Program-made: the position numbers and the translations under genes
The notes under the pieces: generated by a model
The model's database searches: none
The model's input: the letters and a program-made list of their open reading frames with translations, nothing else
Told to the model about the DNA's origin: nothing
Shown: positions 1 through 12,500 of the stretch, one piece after another
How the letters are laid out: each line of letters begins with the position of its first letter
How positions within the stretch are numbered: the first letter of the stretch is position 1
From: Varroa destructor
Taxonomy: Eukaryota > Arthropoda > Arachnida > Mesostigmata > Varroidae
Direction: 5' to 3'
Assembly (NCBI RefSeq): GCF_002443255.2
Contig: NW_019211456.1
Span: 37,703,042-37,767,041, forward strand
DNA length: 64,000 nt

Positions 1-1533
1 TTTGTACGCACTGTTTCAAACAGTGTCAATGTGTTTATGAGTTGAAACATCTATATTTTTGAAGCCGTCCGATAAAATCATCTAGGATAACCATCTTAAT
101 ATAAGGAATACTTTTTTGTTGAGCAAAGATTAAAGACCAAATTTCAGCATTTCCACACGTGTACAGTATTGTTCATCTACGTTAAGACGTTGAGCTATTG
201 TCATGTCTACTATTTGTGCTCACCCTCGCGCGTAGTAATCACCAACAAAAGGATTTATTAGTTTTTCTTCGCGAATTCAAGATGAACGAGGTTGCCTATT
301 TCTCCTCCTGTTATCTCCGCTGTTGTTTATCAGTGTTTATCAGCCCGCGTCATTTTCAGTTGCCTAGTGACAAACAAACTATGGCAGCGCCTATAGTTCA
401 CGCGAGGATGACTGCGTTCGGTGGGCGCTAATGGGCCAGTGGGCTTATTTCAAGCAGTTAGACTAGGTGAACCCCAGCAGACGACAGTAGGAGGCGTCGA
501 AAGCTGAACCTGATCTAGAACAGACACTCGGCATCTCTAACAACGAGTGGGCGTCCGGAATGTTCGCCAGACTAAAGTCAAAATATTCATTGCCGGGGTG
601 CACGTATGAGAAAAGGTGTTCAAACTGTAGAATTTCGATTATGTAGGTATTCGCTAATCCCGGATAACACCGACAGGCCGGCAGACGACGTAAACCACAA
701 TAGTGCGCGATGGACATACACACTTTTAAATAAGAGATGAAAGTTAAACGGAAAGTAAACGCCTAGGTAGAAAGTAACAGGTTGCCACTGGTCAATTCGA
801 CTGAACGGAACGGACAACGCCGAATTATCTGAAATTTATACAACTTTGATAAAAGCGCCTTGAACACCGGCTGTCTAAGAACAGCAACTGCAAAGTGAAT
901 CAATATACTTTAAAAACAAAGTAGTAGTGAAATCGTTTTCTTTTTTGTCTTTGAGGGGCAAAAAAGTGAAAGACACGATTTACTAACAACACTAGTAACA
1001 ATGAAAGCATCACACTTGCTTAGATGTATTGTCGAACTTTGTATAATATGGACAAAATAAAACTGCGTTTGATATATCCATTTGTCAGTTTTTAGATGTT
1101 TAGTCTGTAACTGCAGACGCAATCATTATTTGCCTATTTGATATGGTATTTTGACAATTTTACAGATTAGATCGAAAATGATATAGCACTGTTAACGAGC
1201 GGTGCCGATTAATAATGTGAGACACCACCGTGCGACTTATAGGAAATACCACGTTATCATAGAATTCATTTAGCAAATTTTGTATACTGAACTTTTGCTT
1301 CACTCTCAAGTTTTTCGCTCATTTGCAGTTTGCTTTTATGGACAACTGACATGTTACTATTAGATTGAAATTTTGTGCCATAATAAAAAGGAGGTATATA
1401 GGTAGTCTCAACTAAATAAATCTACACAACTAAAGTCAAGGGATACTGTCGACAATTAAAACCCTTGCCGTTATGGGAGGTCCAAGGATGTGTTTGAATA
1501 CGCTATTCCATTCACATAAAGAAAAACAAATTC
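1..1533. other. No gene recognised; left flank
   Basis: This is mixed AT-rich sequence without a recognisable gene. An 80-codon-scale open frame on the minus strand (463-723) has neither a clear splice context nor a family I recognise, and is best treated as chance. No RNA gene or long repeat was seen. Confidence 0.5.
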
Positions 1534-1615
1534 CGCAGCCGGCAGGATTCGAACCTGCGCGGGGAAACCCCATTGGATTTCAAGTCCAACGCCTTAACCA
1601 CTCGGCCACGACTGC
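1534..1615 (-). tRNA. tRNA-Ser (anticodon UGA)
   Basis: This is a cytosolic-type serine tRNA of 82 nt that decodes UCA. Read on the minus strand, the acceptor 5' strand GCAGTCG pairs with CGGCTGC, with one G-U, and is followed by discriminator G. The anticodon arm TTGGA-CTTGAAA-TCCAA has UGA in the loop. A long variable arm (TGGGGTTTCCCCGC) marks a class II tRNA, as expected for serine. The T arm ends in the conserved GGTTCGAACC-type loop. There is no intron and no encoded CCA. The reverse complement of the A box (GTGGCCGAGTGG-like) and of the B box (GGTTCGAACC-like) gives the internal RNA polymerase III promoter. It stands alone, with no second tRNA seen nearby. Confidence 0.96.
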
Positions 1616-3800
1616 CCACGACAACCATCAACGCCATCACTCAGCAAATTCATTCAACTTGTTCTTCTATAAATAGGAAAGAAAAAGAAACTCATAAATG
1701 CTTATAATAATGCTCTATAATTCGGCGAAACAATGCATTGATTACGGTAGCACCTAGATAAGGTGCCGATCTCTCAGCACTTGTGCCTTAGAAGAGAAGA
1801 CAGAAATTGTACAGAGTACATTATGTTACAGGCCACCCCTTTATATTTTAGTTACAGTCTAGCTATTTTGTTCACTCACTAGGGGCGAATTGCTTCTCCT
1901 TTGTTCGATTCCGAGTAGAAGTCTTACTATAAGCTTTGTTTGTCGTTTACGATAGTACTCCATGCAGCCCGCCAGTATGTTCTAGTTATGTTTTTCCCCG
2001 CGCTCTTCTGGTTCACTTTACCGATGCGATTATGGTCGAACTTTCTACACCGCATTCTATACCGACCCCAGTATGGCCGCTTCAAAGTTGCTGTAGATGT
2101 CTAGTAGGCAACAATGCGACGCTGATATAAGTGATCGCCTCGTTTTTCAAAGATTTCTTCGCATCCAGTTCTTTTTTGAGCACTGGCGTACCTGAACGTC
2201 TGATGCCGTTTTCATCGCCGATGTCGTCGCTATCGCTTTGACCGCCCCTCGTCGCCGCACTCTATGCGTTTGTCAGTCCACGACCCAGCCGTCCTCTTCT
2301 TAGCTGCATCCCGTCGATTTTTGTTTGTGTACGACATGACAGGACTTTAAGAACCCATGACCTCGGCGAAGGGGCTGTATCTAAATGGCCCCGATTCTCT
2401 GCAGAGGCTGAAAATTGTTTTTGCTAATTTCCTGTTTGTTCGTTTGGTTCCCATCTTCATTCACCGGATTTCTTGGGCCTATGCCGCCGCCTACATTTTG
2501 TCCTATGGATGAACGGAGTAACTAGGCAAACCAGAAGGGGAAACATCATTAACAGTAGTAACGACGATAACAACAATGAGGAAACAGTAGATCACTTCTA
2601 CTTAAGAGACGGCACCAGCACCCGTTCCTTCTGAGCCCGAAAAGCCGTTGTCTTTTGCTGGCGGTGATGACCGCAGTTAACGCTACCGCTATTGTTGGTG
2701 CTGTCTTGTCGCAGCAATTTAGGTAACACGCAAACACGAACGGCTCGGACATGTTGCAGGGTACAGTCACCTAGAGGGCAGCTGCTCTATCTGCAAAGGC
2801 AGAGTATTGGACTCATTTGCTGGTCCAACCGTTTGTCAAGAAAAGACCGACAACGACAAAAGAGAGGACATCGCGGAGGGAAATCGCAGCCGGGGCAGCA
2901 GAATGCCAACGAGTAGGACGAAGCTCATCGACGGTACGGAGAGGGACAGTGGATAAGTGTCTGAATAAACAATATCATGATGAGTAATAGCATTGTTTTA
3001 CTCCTTCAAATAATGCAGCTTATAACATACCAGGTCAGACTCGGGCTAGACGGCGTCCAGACACAGCCACATTATCACCGTCGCCGGAATACGATCAGAG
3101 GGGTGGTCTGACAGTGTTACTCTCTCTATTGTAGGCTGGCTAGCCAGACACAGGTCGAGCTGCAGGAGCTGAGGTTGGATTGACAAGGGAAAATTTAGAT
3201 GTAAATTGTAGGTAATTACTACTGTTGAAACTGACCCGCTGATGGCTGATTGTTGATTCTATGCGGGTTTTACGATATACTTAAAGCGTCAAATATTTAC
3301 TTATTGTCATCATCATGAACTAGATGATACCTTGAACTTCAGTCGCTGTCGACATATGTTTGGCTACGTACGGTTGAGTTTATTATATAATTTGGTGGGC
3401 GTATATTTATTAGTCCTTACCTGAAAATATACGCAGAGTTAAAAAAGATTAGATGCTTGTTTGAGAACGTGGGCCGCTTTTTGTCCACCTGAAACCGGAT
3501 TACGCTTTTTTCGATCAACTATTCAGGCCCCATTGATTTTACTATCTACTATTATTGCATTCTACCCAAAAACATGAATCTGGTTAAGCCGCCAATCATA
3601 AGAATTCCAATGCTTCCACGCTAAAAAGCAGTGAGTCGTTTCAAAATTAATCAATTTATATTACGAACCCGAAAATCTGATTCACTCAACCAAGTAGGTC
3701 AACGAAATTAAAGTGTCTCATCTATCGTAGTGGATATCAATAAGACAAGTTTCATTGAAAGACTTCTTTGAATGCTCATGGCACTTATTTAGGCAGTATG

Positions 3801-3845
3801 TATCGTAGCTTCTATGCCGCACACTTGCGCATAGAGGCTACGATA
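3801..3845. repeat. Short inverted repeat, 17-bp arms
   Basis: The arms TATCGTAGCTTCTATGC and GCATAGAGGCTACGATA are reverse complements except for one position, which would be a G-U pair in RNA. They are separated by about 11 nt. It could be a cruciform-forming site, the core of a decayed miniature transposon or a small RNA hairpin. Nothing flanking it decides between these. Confidence 0.6.
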
Positions 3846-3993
3846 GCGTGCATGTCAGCGTGCCTCCACTTGGTATGTTCATTACCGTCGTCAACTTTCG
3901 TTTTTACTGATGCAGATAACTATGTTAGTAACAAGTAGTAATAGCTTCCAGTATAAAAAAATATTGATGAGACACAGAAGAGTTTGACACTTA

Positions 3994-4014
3994 CCCCCTC
4001 CCCCCCCCCCCCCC
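3994..4014 (+). repeat. C-rich homopolymer tract
   Basis: This run of Cs is interrupted by a single T. It is simple sequence, and such tracts are prone to length error in assembly. Confidence 0.9.
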
Positions 4015-4615
4015 TAACAAGGTTGCGATTGCCAAAAGAGTGCTCTTGGATCAAATATGTTATATGTGTAGTAATTCTTTAGGCAGGATTTCGAGCTTTT
4101 ATCCCGCGCCCATGGGTGTTGCCCTGTGCCTGTCTTTCTCAATCATTACTTGGCCCGTGTTACAAAGACAACGTAGTTGATCTGCGAGCGCTTCGGCCCG
4201 CGCTGGTACAACCCGCGTGACCACCCAACTCCTCCGTGATGATGACAACGACATAGAAAAAAGGCGGCATGGGAAAGGGTAAAAAGGACATTTAAAAAAA
4301 AAAGTAGTCGGTCGTCCAGTTCTACCGGCTCACAAAAAATCTGATTAAAGTAACTACTTTATCTAAGCTTTTTTCGGGGAACAAATTGATACACAGACTG
4401 ATATAGCCAGACAATTGAGTGGATTAGTTACGATGCGAAGGAAGACAAAACATGGCTCTCGTCGGCGCATAAAAAAGCGACGCACACGCTAGATATGTTT
4501 CTGGGTTGCCGGAGTGGTACTGATACGAAGCTCACGATGTAAGCGGCGTCTACGAACGATGTCAGTCACATCGATGCGATTTGGCGATGTTATACCGCTC
4601 GTTATGGCGGCAGGG

Positions 4616-4617
<2 letters not shown>

Positions 4618-4674
<57 letters not shown>

Positions 4675-4686
4675 CACATACACATA
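4618..4686. repeat. (TA)n microsatellite with a CATA-rich tail
   Basis: About 50 bases of alternating TA are followed by imperfect ACATAC units. It produces tyrosine-isoleucine pseudo-ORFs on both strands, which are artefacts. Confidence 0.95.
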
Positions 4687-7600
4687 TATGTGCTAACCGC
4701 ACAGAAGTAAAAGGTTAACAATTGTCCAGTATTCTCGCGCAAAATGAGCCTATACAGAAATTACAAACTTGAAAAATCAACGATCTGTGTTTTTTCAACG
4801 GTCATTACAGGGCTTCTGAAAAATCTAAGAGCAGCTTTTACATCCCAAAGCCGAAAATCTACAATAAAATCGAAAGAAGGGTAGAACTTTTGTCGGAAAC
4901 GATGCAAAACAAGTTTTTGATAATGTGGAACTTTTATGTGGAAATTAGAGGCAGTTTTCGATACGAAGTTGTCTATCGTCTATAGAGTAAGCCAATCGAA
5001 CCGCAACGCGAAGCTTTTTTACAAACTTTTCAGCATTTTTGAACTTTTGGAGTTGTAATATTTTTTGTTTATTGTCGACTAAAAATTTTGGTCTATTGGC
5101 TTTTTTGTGTCTCACGTGTTCAAACAAGACCTCAACTTCTCATTCTAGACGTGTTAGCAGAACCCCCGGTTACTATTAAAAATTTAAACGTTTGTCTAAG
5201 AAAAGGATTTTCCGAAGACCGTCTGTGAGTAGTTTAGGGCCGTGACCGGAGCGAGTGGCAGTTACATTAGGTAAACACGTCTGTCAGGGCCGCCTCTGCT
5301 GGTATATACGGACATTTAATTTCGATACCTGTTTTCATGAAAGTTGGCGACATCGATTTTTGTCCTAATTTAGTCCGAAAACCTTGTGTCTGTGTGTGTA
5401 TATTGCTCAACTTGCTAAAAGAGTTGCCGTTGGTGGAAACGAAAATCTTACATGGCAGGAAGTTTGAGTTTCTTTTCCAGCAATGACAACAGTTTCCGCA
5501 GCTCAACAGCGGTCGTCTGGCCGCTATATCGCCTGTACGCACAACCGTTCGACAGCTGAACAACTGTCGGCCGATAACGCGAGTCTCCTTCCACCCGTCG
5601 ATATATATTTCTATACGTTTTCCTTTTTTCGTTTCCATTTTACTTCAACTTCAGCGTTTGCTATTTGTGTGCTGTCACAATATACTTCACTACACCATGA
5701 AGTGGTCGGCTCCTGGCTGTCGGCGTGATATCATTGCTATTTTATGGTTGCCATCGCGACAACGAAGAAGTTTGACGAAGACGACGATGGCTGAAAATCA
5801 CAGCCAGTAGCGTCAGGCGTGTTTTTACAATATTGTAGAATACAGTGAAGCAAGGAATCAGTCATCGTTGTTACAAACTACTGGAACCGTACGTTTACCA
5901 CTGTCGACTGTGGGTGACCGCAGCTAATACGTCGTTAGCAGGATGATCATCGTTGTGCCATTTACGCCCATGACGTTTTACCTCGTAGAACATTATTACG
6001 ACGTTCGTTGTCTGTAGAGATCAATGTTTCGTTGCACATTCGTCAGTTTGTATGTCTATAGGTTGTCGTCTGTTTAGCTGCCCGATCAACTCGTCATAGA
6101 AATATTACGTACAATCGTCTTAATGGGGTCCAGATTGATGTTTATGGGTATCAGTAACAAACAGGTAAGAAGTTCCTGTCACCCGTTGTTTCTATCGTCC
6201 AGTGCGGCGACAGGCGTTCCAGCGTATCTCTTCCTTTTTTCCGCAATGTTAGGTCTGCATATTTCTTGATCCGTTAGATAATTTTATTAATTCGTCAGCG
6301 AGCCTCCATCGCCACGCTCCCCCTATCGTTGTGCAGCCGTAGAATAATTAAAACTGGAAGACACAGACCATGTTGACACGATAGCCACTATGAAATTAGA
6401 GTGATTTGGATAATAGGGGTAGGATGGCCTTGATTGGCGAATGACGAAAACCAGTGTCATTGCTTGTCATCGCCTGTTTGCGCTGTGACCATATAGTAAA
6501 TAGCAGAGCGTGACGACCGACAAGCTTCACCGACAGTCACTGCGGGGCAAAAGGGAACGTGATAGCGAAGTAAGAGGAAAACCTGGAGAGACTTCTGTAT
6601 ACCATTGTGCAGAGTTGTAAATGGCAATACCTTATAGTAAGTGCATTTTTCTCTGACGCGAATAGTGTTCCGACCGATCAAAAATAAGCTATTGTTGACA
6701 GATATTACTGTGACGTTAAGGAAGACGATTCGACAAATTCACCCGCTCTATATAGCTGTTTCCGATACTGCAAAAGGTAGCAGTAGCGCTTTGGCCGTTG
6801 TCGTACGTCACTGGCTGTTCTATTCGTACGAAATTGCCTTCATATCATGGCAAATCTTTTTCTTTTAATTTTTTATTGTTATTATTGTAGTTTAGATTGC
6901 TCTAGACGGTTAGTGAAGCGATTTCGTAGGAGACAGGCCTTCAGATATGTGTGAGATCAAGGTAAACATGACACATTTTCGCGTTCCTTGAATAATAAAC
7001 CGATATGACGGCTAACGGAGATCGTCGTGGCCACGAGGTATACATAGAAAATAGTGATAGAATAACTTTATGGGTTATATTTAGACACACGCGAAACAGC
7101 TAATTATCAGTCTTCTTCTTCAGAGGTCTATCATCTGCAGAGGTTTGTCACATGCGGGAGTCATCTAGATGCTGATATTCTGTACAACTTTGCAAAATTT
7201 GCAGGCTAGAAATTTTGATTTCCTACTGAGACTAGCCAGTTTATCGGACAGCTGAACCGTGCGTACGTGCATCTACTTTAAATGGCGCCCTGTGATGTGA
7301 AAGATAGAGATACGAGATAACTCTGTCTGCTATATACATAGGCAATAGAATGACGTTGAAAATAAAAGGACGGTCTGGAGGCCGAAACGCTCAGAAAAAT
7401 TCAAGGAGCTCAACAATGAAGAGATTCCTCAGAGGCGTGTTCTATCATTATACCTGCTAAGTCTTGCAACACTCTAGTCTTTATAGCTAATAAATCGACT
7501 TAACGCCTTTGATCACGTCATTTTTGTGAAGCACTTTTATTAAATAGTAACTTAATGTAAGTACATTAATCAGTGTCTTTGAATAATTAAAGCCATTTCA

Positions 7601-8099
7601 ATTTTACAGAACCAATAGCTTGTACCACATCGCATCACTATTACAGAAGCTGCGTCTGGTACGAAAACGTTTGCCGAAATCAACCACTGGTCCATCAATA
7701 AGCAGCCGCTAATTCATCGTCTGCCAATGTTTGTACACGAATAACTGACCTCCAGTACCGCGTTTGGCTGGACGATGGTTCGCCAAATTAGAGGTGCATG
7801 TCATGTCGCCCTCTATTCGTAATTAGGCCTCTGTCTACATCTCGTTACCGTCATCGTCCCATTGTCTTCGTCAGCGACAAGCCTGCATATAACAGGCGAC
7901 ACCCCGCGTAGAGAGTTTAGCGCCCGGCTGGGTCTGTGTCCCAAAGCCTTTGGCTACTTGAATCCGTGACAACTACATGAATTTATCCTGGCCTGTCTGT
8001 CAGCAGGCGTATACACAGCTGTACATTTGTGTACAAACACTCCCGGTGTAACAGCAGAGTCGATCGCAGCGGTTCCTTGACATATAGTGCCTCTCTGCC

Positions 8100-9520
8100 T
8101 GTTCGCACGAGCGTGGTCACGTAATGGTTCACGATCATTATCTCTCTTATTGTCCGTCATACTCGACTGCCCGGCAATACTGAGTAGAGCAATAGCGCTA
8201 TTGCCGCCATTTTTGCTGCCGCGGTGTGGAGTCGAATGAGCGACAATCGGTCGACGATGCCGAGAACGAAGAGGTTAAAGGCGACAAAAATAACAGCAGT
8301 AGAAGTGCCAACTCGACGCGGCTAATGATACGTAATAACAATGCCACGTTCGCTGTAAGGTTGCTATGGTGGTGACGCCAGCGCAGGCGCGCGTTAATGA
8401 ATCTAGAGATCACCTGTGCGCCAGACAAAGAAACAGAGCACTGCAAGGAGAGAAAAAGGGAAAGGGGCACGAATTTTGATGAAAGGTGCCACCGACTGAT
8501 ATGAGTCAACGAACATGTGGGTAAACAAATTCCATCCATCGAGTTGACGTCATACAGAGGTGCATGTCATGACAAAAACGGTTCTGAGAAAACCTGCAGA
8601 GTGGAAATAGTCGCCTTTGCGTGAATGTGTTACAAGTGCCATAGCAGCGTGCACATTAGTACGCTGTTCTTTGGCATATTTCTTATGTTTTCTTTATTTC
8701 GCAGTAGCCCTCAGCTTTGCTCTTATATCGTATATCACCGTAACCCTGTTCGCCATTCGCTGGCCTACTGCGATAGGCAATGACAGCACGCGCGTTCGCG
8801 CGGACGCTTTTTCAGAGAGGAAAAGAGGGTAATCGACAGCGGTAACCCTGCGCATCAGCGGGCGTTTGTGCTGTACGTGTATTAGCAGTAATAGTAATGG
8901 CGATCGAAATGGTAGTCGGCGCAGAGCTAGCGTTCGTACGATAATATAGCAAACAGAAGGAAATAGCGGTTGTAGCACCGGCGGCAGCAGCAGCGACAAG
9001 AGAAACATCGTGTGGGACTGTTTACCCTGGCTGGGCGGCCCCCCCGCCGTGTTACTTTCCTTTCCGCTTTAGTCCCGCTTCACGTTAGGAAGATGAGACC
9101 GTTAGTAAGTAGACGAAAGGTGGCCCATTGTGGAGTCGCAGTGTGCGAATCAGCTGGTCGCTAGGGTTCGCTCGGGTCGATGCGTAGGCAAACCAGGATA
9201 CACTTTGGCGGTGGAAACCGGCCGTTACAGCCTGCTTGAGTAAAAGCGACATTGTCTGTCCGCGTAAGGTTGCACCGTTGTTCAGAAGGAGAGAGCATTC
9301 CGCGGCAACAGGTGAGAAAGGAGCGCTCCGGTCAGCGGATGATATGGCGCGAACTATTCGAATTGAGTCGGTGTCACCTCAACATGATACGCCATGCTGA
9401 GGAATCCGGGAAAATAATAGAAGGGAGACACCTTCTACGTGAATCGACCGCTCCCTTTTCCTCTATGGCGGGATCGCTGTCCCGCGCAAAACCACCACAA
9501 CAACGAACAAAATGACGTAC
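8100..9520. promoter_or_regulatory. CpG-rich block; possible promoter and 5' exon
   Basis: The sequence is much richer in CG dinucleotides than the flanks. It contains a perfect 16-bp palindrome (8189-8204, GCAATAGCGCTATTGC) and a strong splice-donor match, GGCAACAG|GTGAGA, at 9312/9313. All three frames just before the donor are open, so it could close a non-coding first exon. No start codon or family can be assigned. Calling it a promoter region rests on base composition plus the donor and is inference. Confidence 0.3.
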
Positions 9521-12500
9521 GCTTGTCCGGAAACCGTATTTATTGATTTAGCTTGCATTTAAGCGTTTTAATTGCTCGGACGATAGAGTCATTGTGATCA
9601 AGGTAGCCTTATAGCGACGTACTACTCATTGCTCAGTGGAGGGCAGTAACTCTGGAATCTGCTTAAGCCTAGGTTTAACTATTAAGTAGACTACGATACT
9701 GGTTAGTTCTACTAAATAAGTGAGGGTGCCACCTATACTTGTGCTATTTGAATACCATGTGCTGTCTTTACGAGCTACTTATTTGAACATTGTAACATGA
9801 TTTTAAGGTCCACTTAGGTTCTTTTTTAGCGAAAGGGTATTAAACGTCAGTGGCCAAGTTTCTACATTGTACACATTTATTCTCGTTCCATTAAGCTAGA
9901 TTGCCTTGATGATGACGACGATTGCTCATGAAAGCGATTAGTTGTCATAGCACGATGGATTAATGATAATTTCACCAGCGAAAAATACGTGGACTTCTTT
10001 CCATTACGCTGACAGCTCGTGAGATTTAGTTCGTTTTTTTTTAGCGGAAACCTTCAAATTGTCGTATTTGCGCGGGTACAATTTCAAATCATTTAAGTTA
10101 AAACATTTTAAACTTGAGCTCGCTGAAGTTAAATTGGTTTCATTATACGAATAATACCATTTTCGTTTTTTTTTTTTTGTTATCTTACACGTTAGTTACG
10201 TAACCAGCGTAGTGTAAGTTCTTTTCTACTTTACGTTGGAATAGCGGCAAACTACGTAACTAACCCGTTACGAGACCAATAATTTAAACAATGCAATATT
10301 GTTCAGTTAAGAATATTCAACTTTAACTCATATCTTTAACAGGACAATGCTTAGCGTCATTGGGTACTTTGTTTTTCTTCTTTGAGCTTTAAACACAGTG
10401 GTACACTAAAGAAGTAAGAAACAATCAACACACATGTGACAAACAGGCAGGGAAGCTATATTTTGACGACCGGCGCTTGAATGCTTGGAACACGTTTCAG
10501 CTACCGGCTGTCAACTCCCTGTCAACATCTTTCTTGAAACCCGCAAGATGTGCTTGTTAGACTTCGCCGTTACGAAAGCTCTATGGTACGTATCATTGAA
10601 GTTTCCATATGCCCTCTACACACACAAGCATATACACCAATTATACATAAAATATCCTTGCAGAGCAGGCCAAGGCGGACACAGCATAACATATGATTAC
10701 CATTGTCACACAGTTGTCACACGCATTGAATAGTACTAGCTAGTTAAATAAAACCCTCGAGAAGCCATGATGCGATTGTCCTACGAGGAGGACTTACTAT
10801 GCGAGCAGAAGTTGGCATGGATGGCTTCGTTTTTTAGCAGACAGAAGCCAGAAGCGGAGCTACATACAATAAACGACGCAGTCAATATGAGTAAGTGGCC
10901 AAAAACAAAGAACGATTATTGGCAAATAGTTCTAGCAAATCTTGAAGGTTCTTCAAAATTTAGCTGAATGCTTACATTGGCGGTAATGGAAAATCTCCTT
11001 GTGAAACATGTACAACACATAATCGTTAGTCAAAATAATATTGTGTAGTGTCGGTAGTAATGGTGGTTTTTTTCTTAAATTTTAAATAAGGGTTTTTTAA
11101 ATCGAATATAACTTCGTAAGTGTTAGCACTTACATTGCAGAAACTAATTCGAAGTTACCAAATCGAAAACTAGTCAATTTAGAAACACATCTAGAGTTTT
11201 ATAATACTAGATATTGCCCAATAAAATCCATTGATGTATTCAGAAGTAGCATTATTCAGCTGGGCGGACGAAAACTAAATGTCCATATGTACGGAAATAC
11301 GTTGCTACCGACCTAGGCACTGAGAGGAAAAGTGTCAACGACTGGCACCAATGAGTGGACACGGAATATTTGCTCTGCCTATAACATTCATGTATATACA
11401 CATGTTGATTCATCCATGTCGCTAACCATTGGGTAGCCTAAAACTCGGCGGCTACAGCAAGGTTCTTGCTTATATACTCCGAGAACATACTTTCCCATTG
11501 AACTGTTCACCTCAGTAATGTAGAAGGTCTTTAAGGTGGCCGCACCCTATACTACCCCGTTTCATTTTCCGCTTCACTGCTCCTATCTTTTTTCGACTCA
11601 AATAGGTAGCATACGTATCCTTGTCTCTAGGACCATATAAGCATAAACCGTGCTTCGCGGCAGGTTCGACGAAGCAGCGAACTTCAAGATCGCACTATCC
11701 TACACCACCATTATCCCAGCTCGGTTCATGTCTATCTCCTGCTTTTGCGCAGAGTCTATCCCCGAGTAAAGGTCCATCAGAATCAAGTGCGGATGCCGCT
11801 GGCTGCCGCTACTGTTACTTTGCCAAAACCACAAGCTAAAGGAGTCACCCTGTAAATCGAGAAGCAATCGAGCTTCTCTATCGTACAGTGTAATCCGGGT
11901 ACGTTGCGGCTGGACACGGCCGACTAAAGACCTTACAGAAACTACGGAGAAACGATACTGGCAGCATTAGGATATAAGACATGCAATTTGCGTACTCGTT
12001 CTACTAGTAGTACGGCATACATTGATATGCATGTGGACGCTTAATGGAGGCTGGGCTAACCGCAGCACCGCTAGCACCTCTATCCTTATCGTCGATCTTC
12101 GTAAATTGCTCAACGTCATCATTCGTAAACACCTACGACGGTCTCCGCGGCGTAACCGAAGGCAACGGGGTTGCTGCAATGACGGTGACCGCGCCGGTCG
12201 CTGCCGAGCCGCTGCGTCACCCTGCGCTTGGGCACGATAAAGGAAAAGTGAAAGCCAATTGCCGTCAACCCTTCAGTACGAAAGAAAAAAACAGAAAAAC
12301 GGGGAAAAACAACGGCGAAGAAGAAGTAGCGGGCGCAACGGGGCGTTGAAGTAGGTGCTATCGGGAAAAAGATGGCAAAGACTAGATCATGTTACTTAGA
12401 AGATAGATGTGTTCTTTTGTAGACAAAGTTCTTTGGCCTGGCTGAATTGACTTCGCTGAAGCTGCCGCCGTCGCCACCACGAAGAATCAGAAGTTGTCAT

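Larger units (their letters stand above)
1616..8100. other. Intergenic or intronic sequence, no gene recognised
   Basis: About 6.5 kb holds microsatellites, a C tract and one short perfect-looking hairpin (listed separately), but no recognisable protein. Two weak exon-like segments were seen. One is on the minus strand at 3421-3488 (AG acceptor, CAG|GTAAGG donor, open for 22 codons). The other is on the plus strand and ends at a CAG|GTAAGA donor near 6164. Neither matches a family known to me. Confidence 0.4.

Noticed and set aside
4489..4696. Frames of tyrosine-isoleucine repeats on both strands
   Set aside because: They are produced by the TA microsatellite and have no ATG-led, non-repetitive coding part.
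5267..5638. 123-codon minus-strand frame
   Set aside because: It has no ATG-led conserved motif, no splice support and no family resemblance.
7790..8571. A 16-base sequence (AGAGGTGCATGTCATG) repeated at 7790 and 8556
   Set aside because: One exact 16-mer repeat is expected about by chance in 64 kb, and the flanks do not match.
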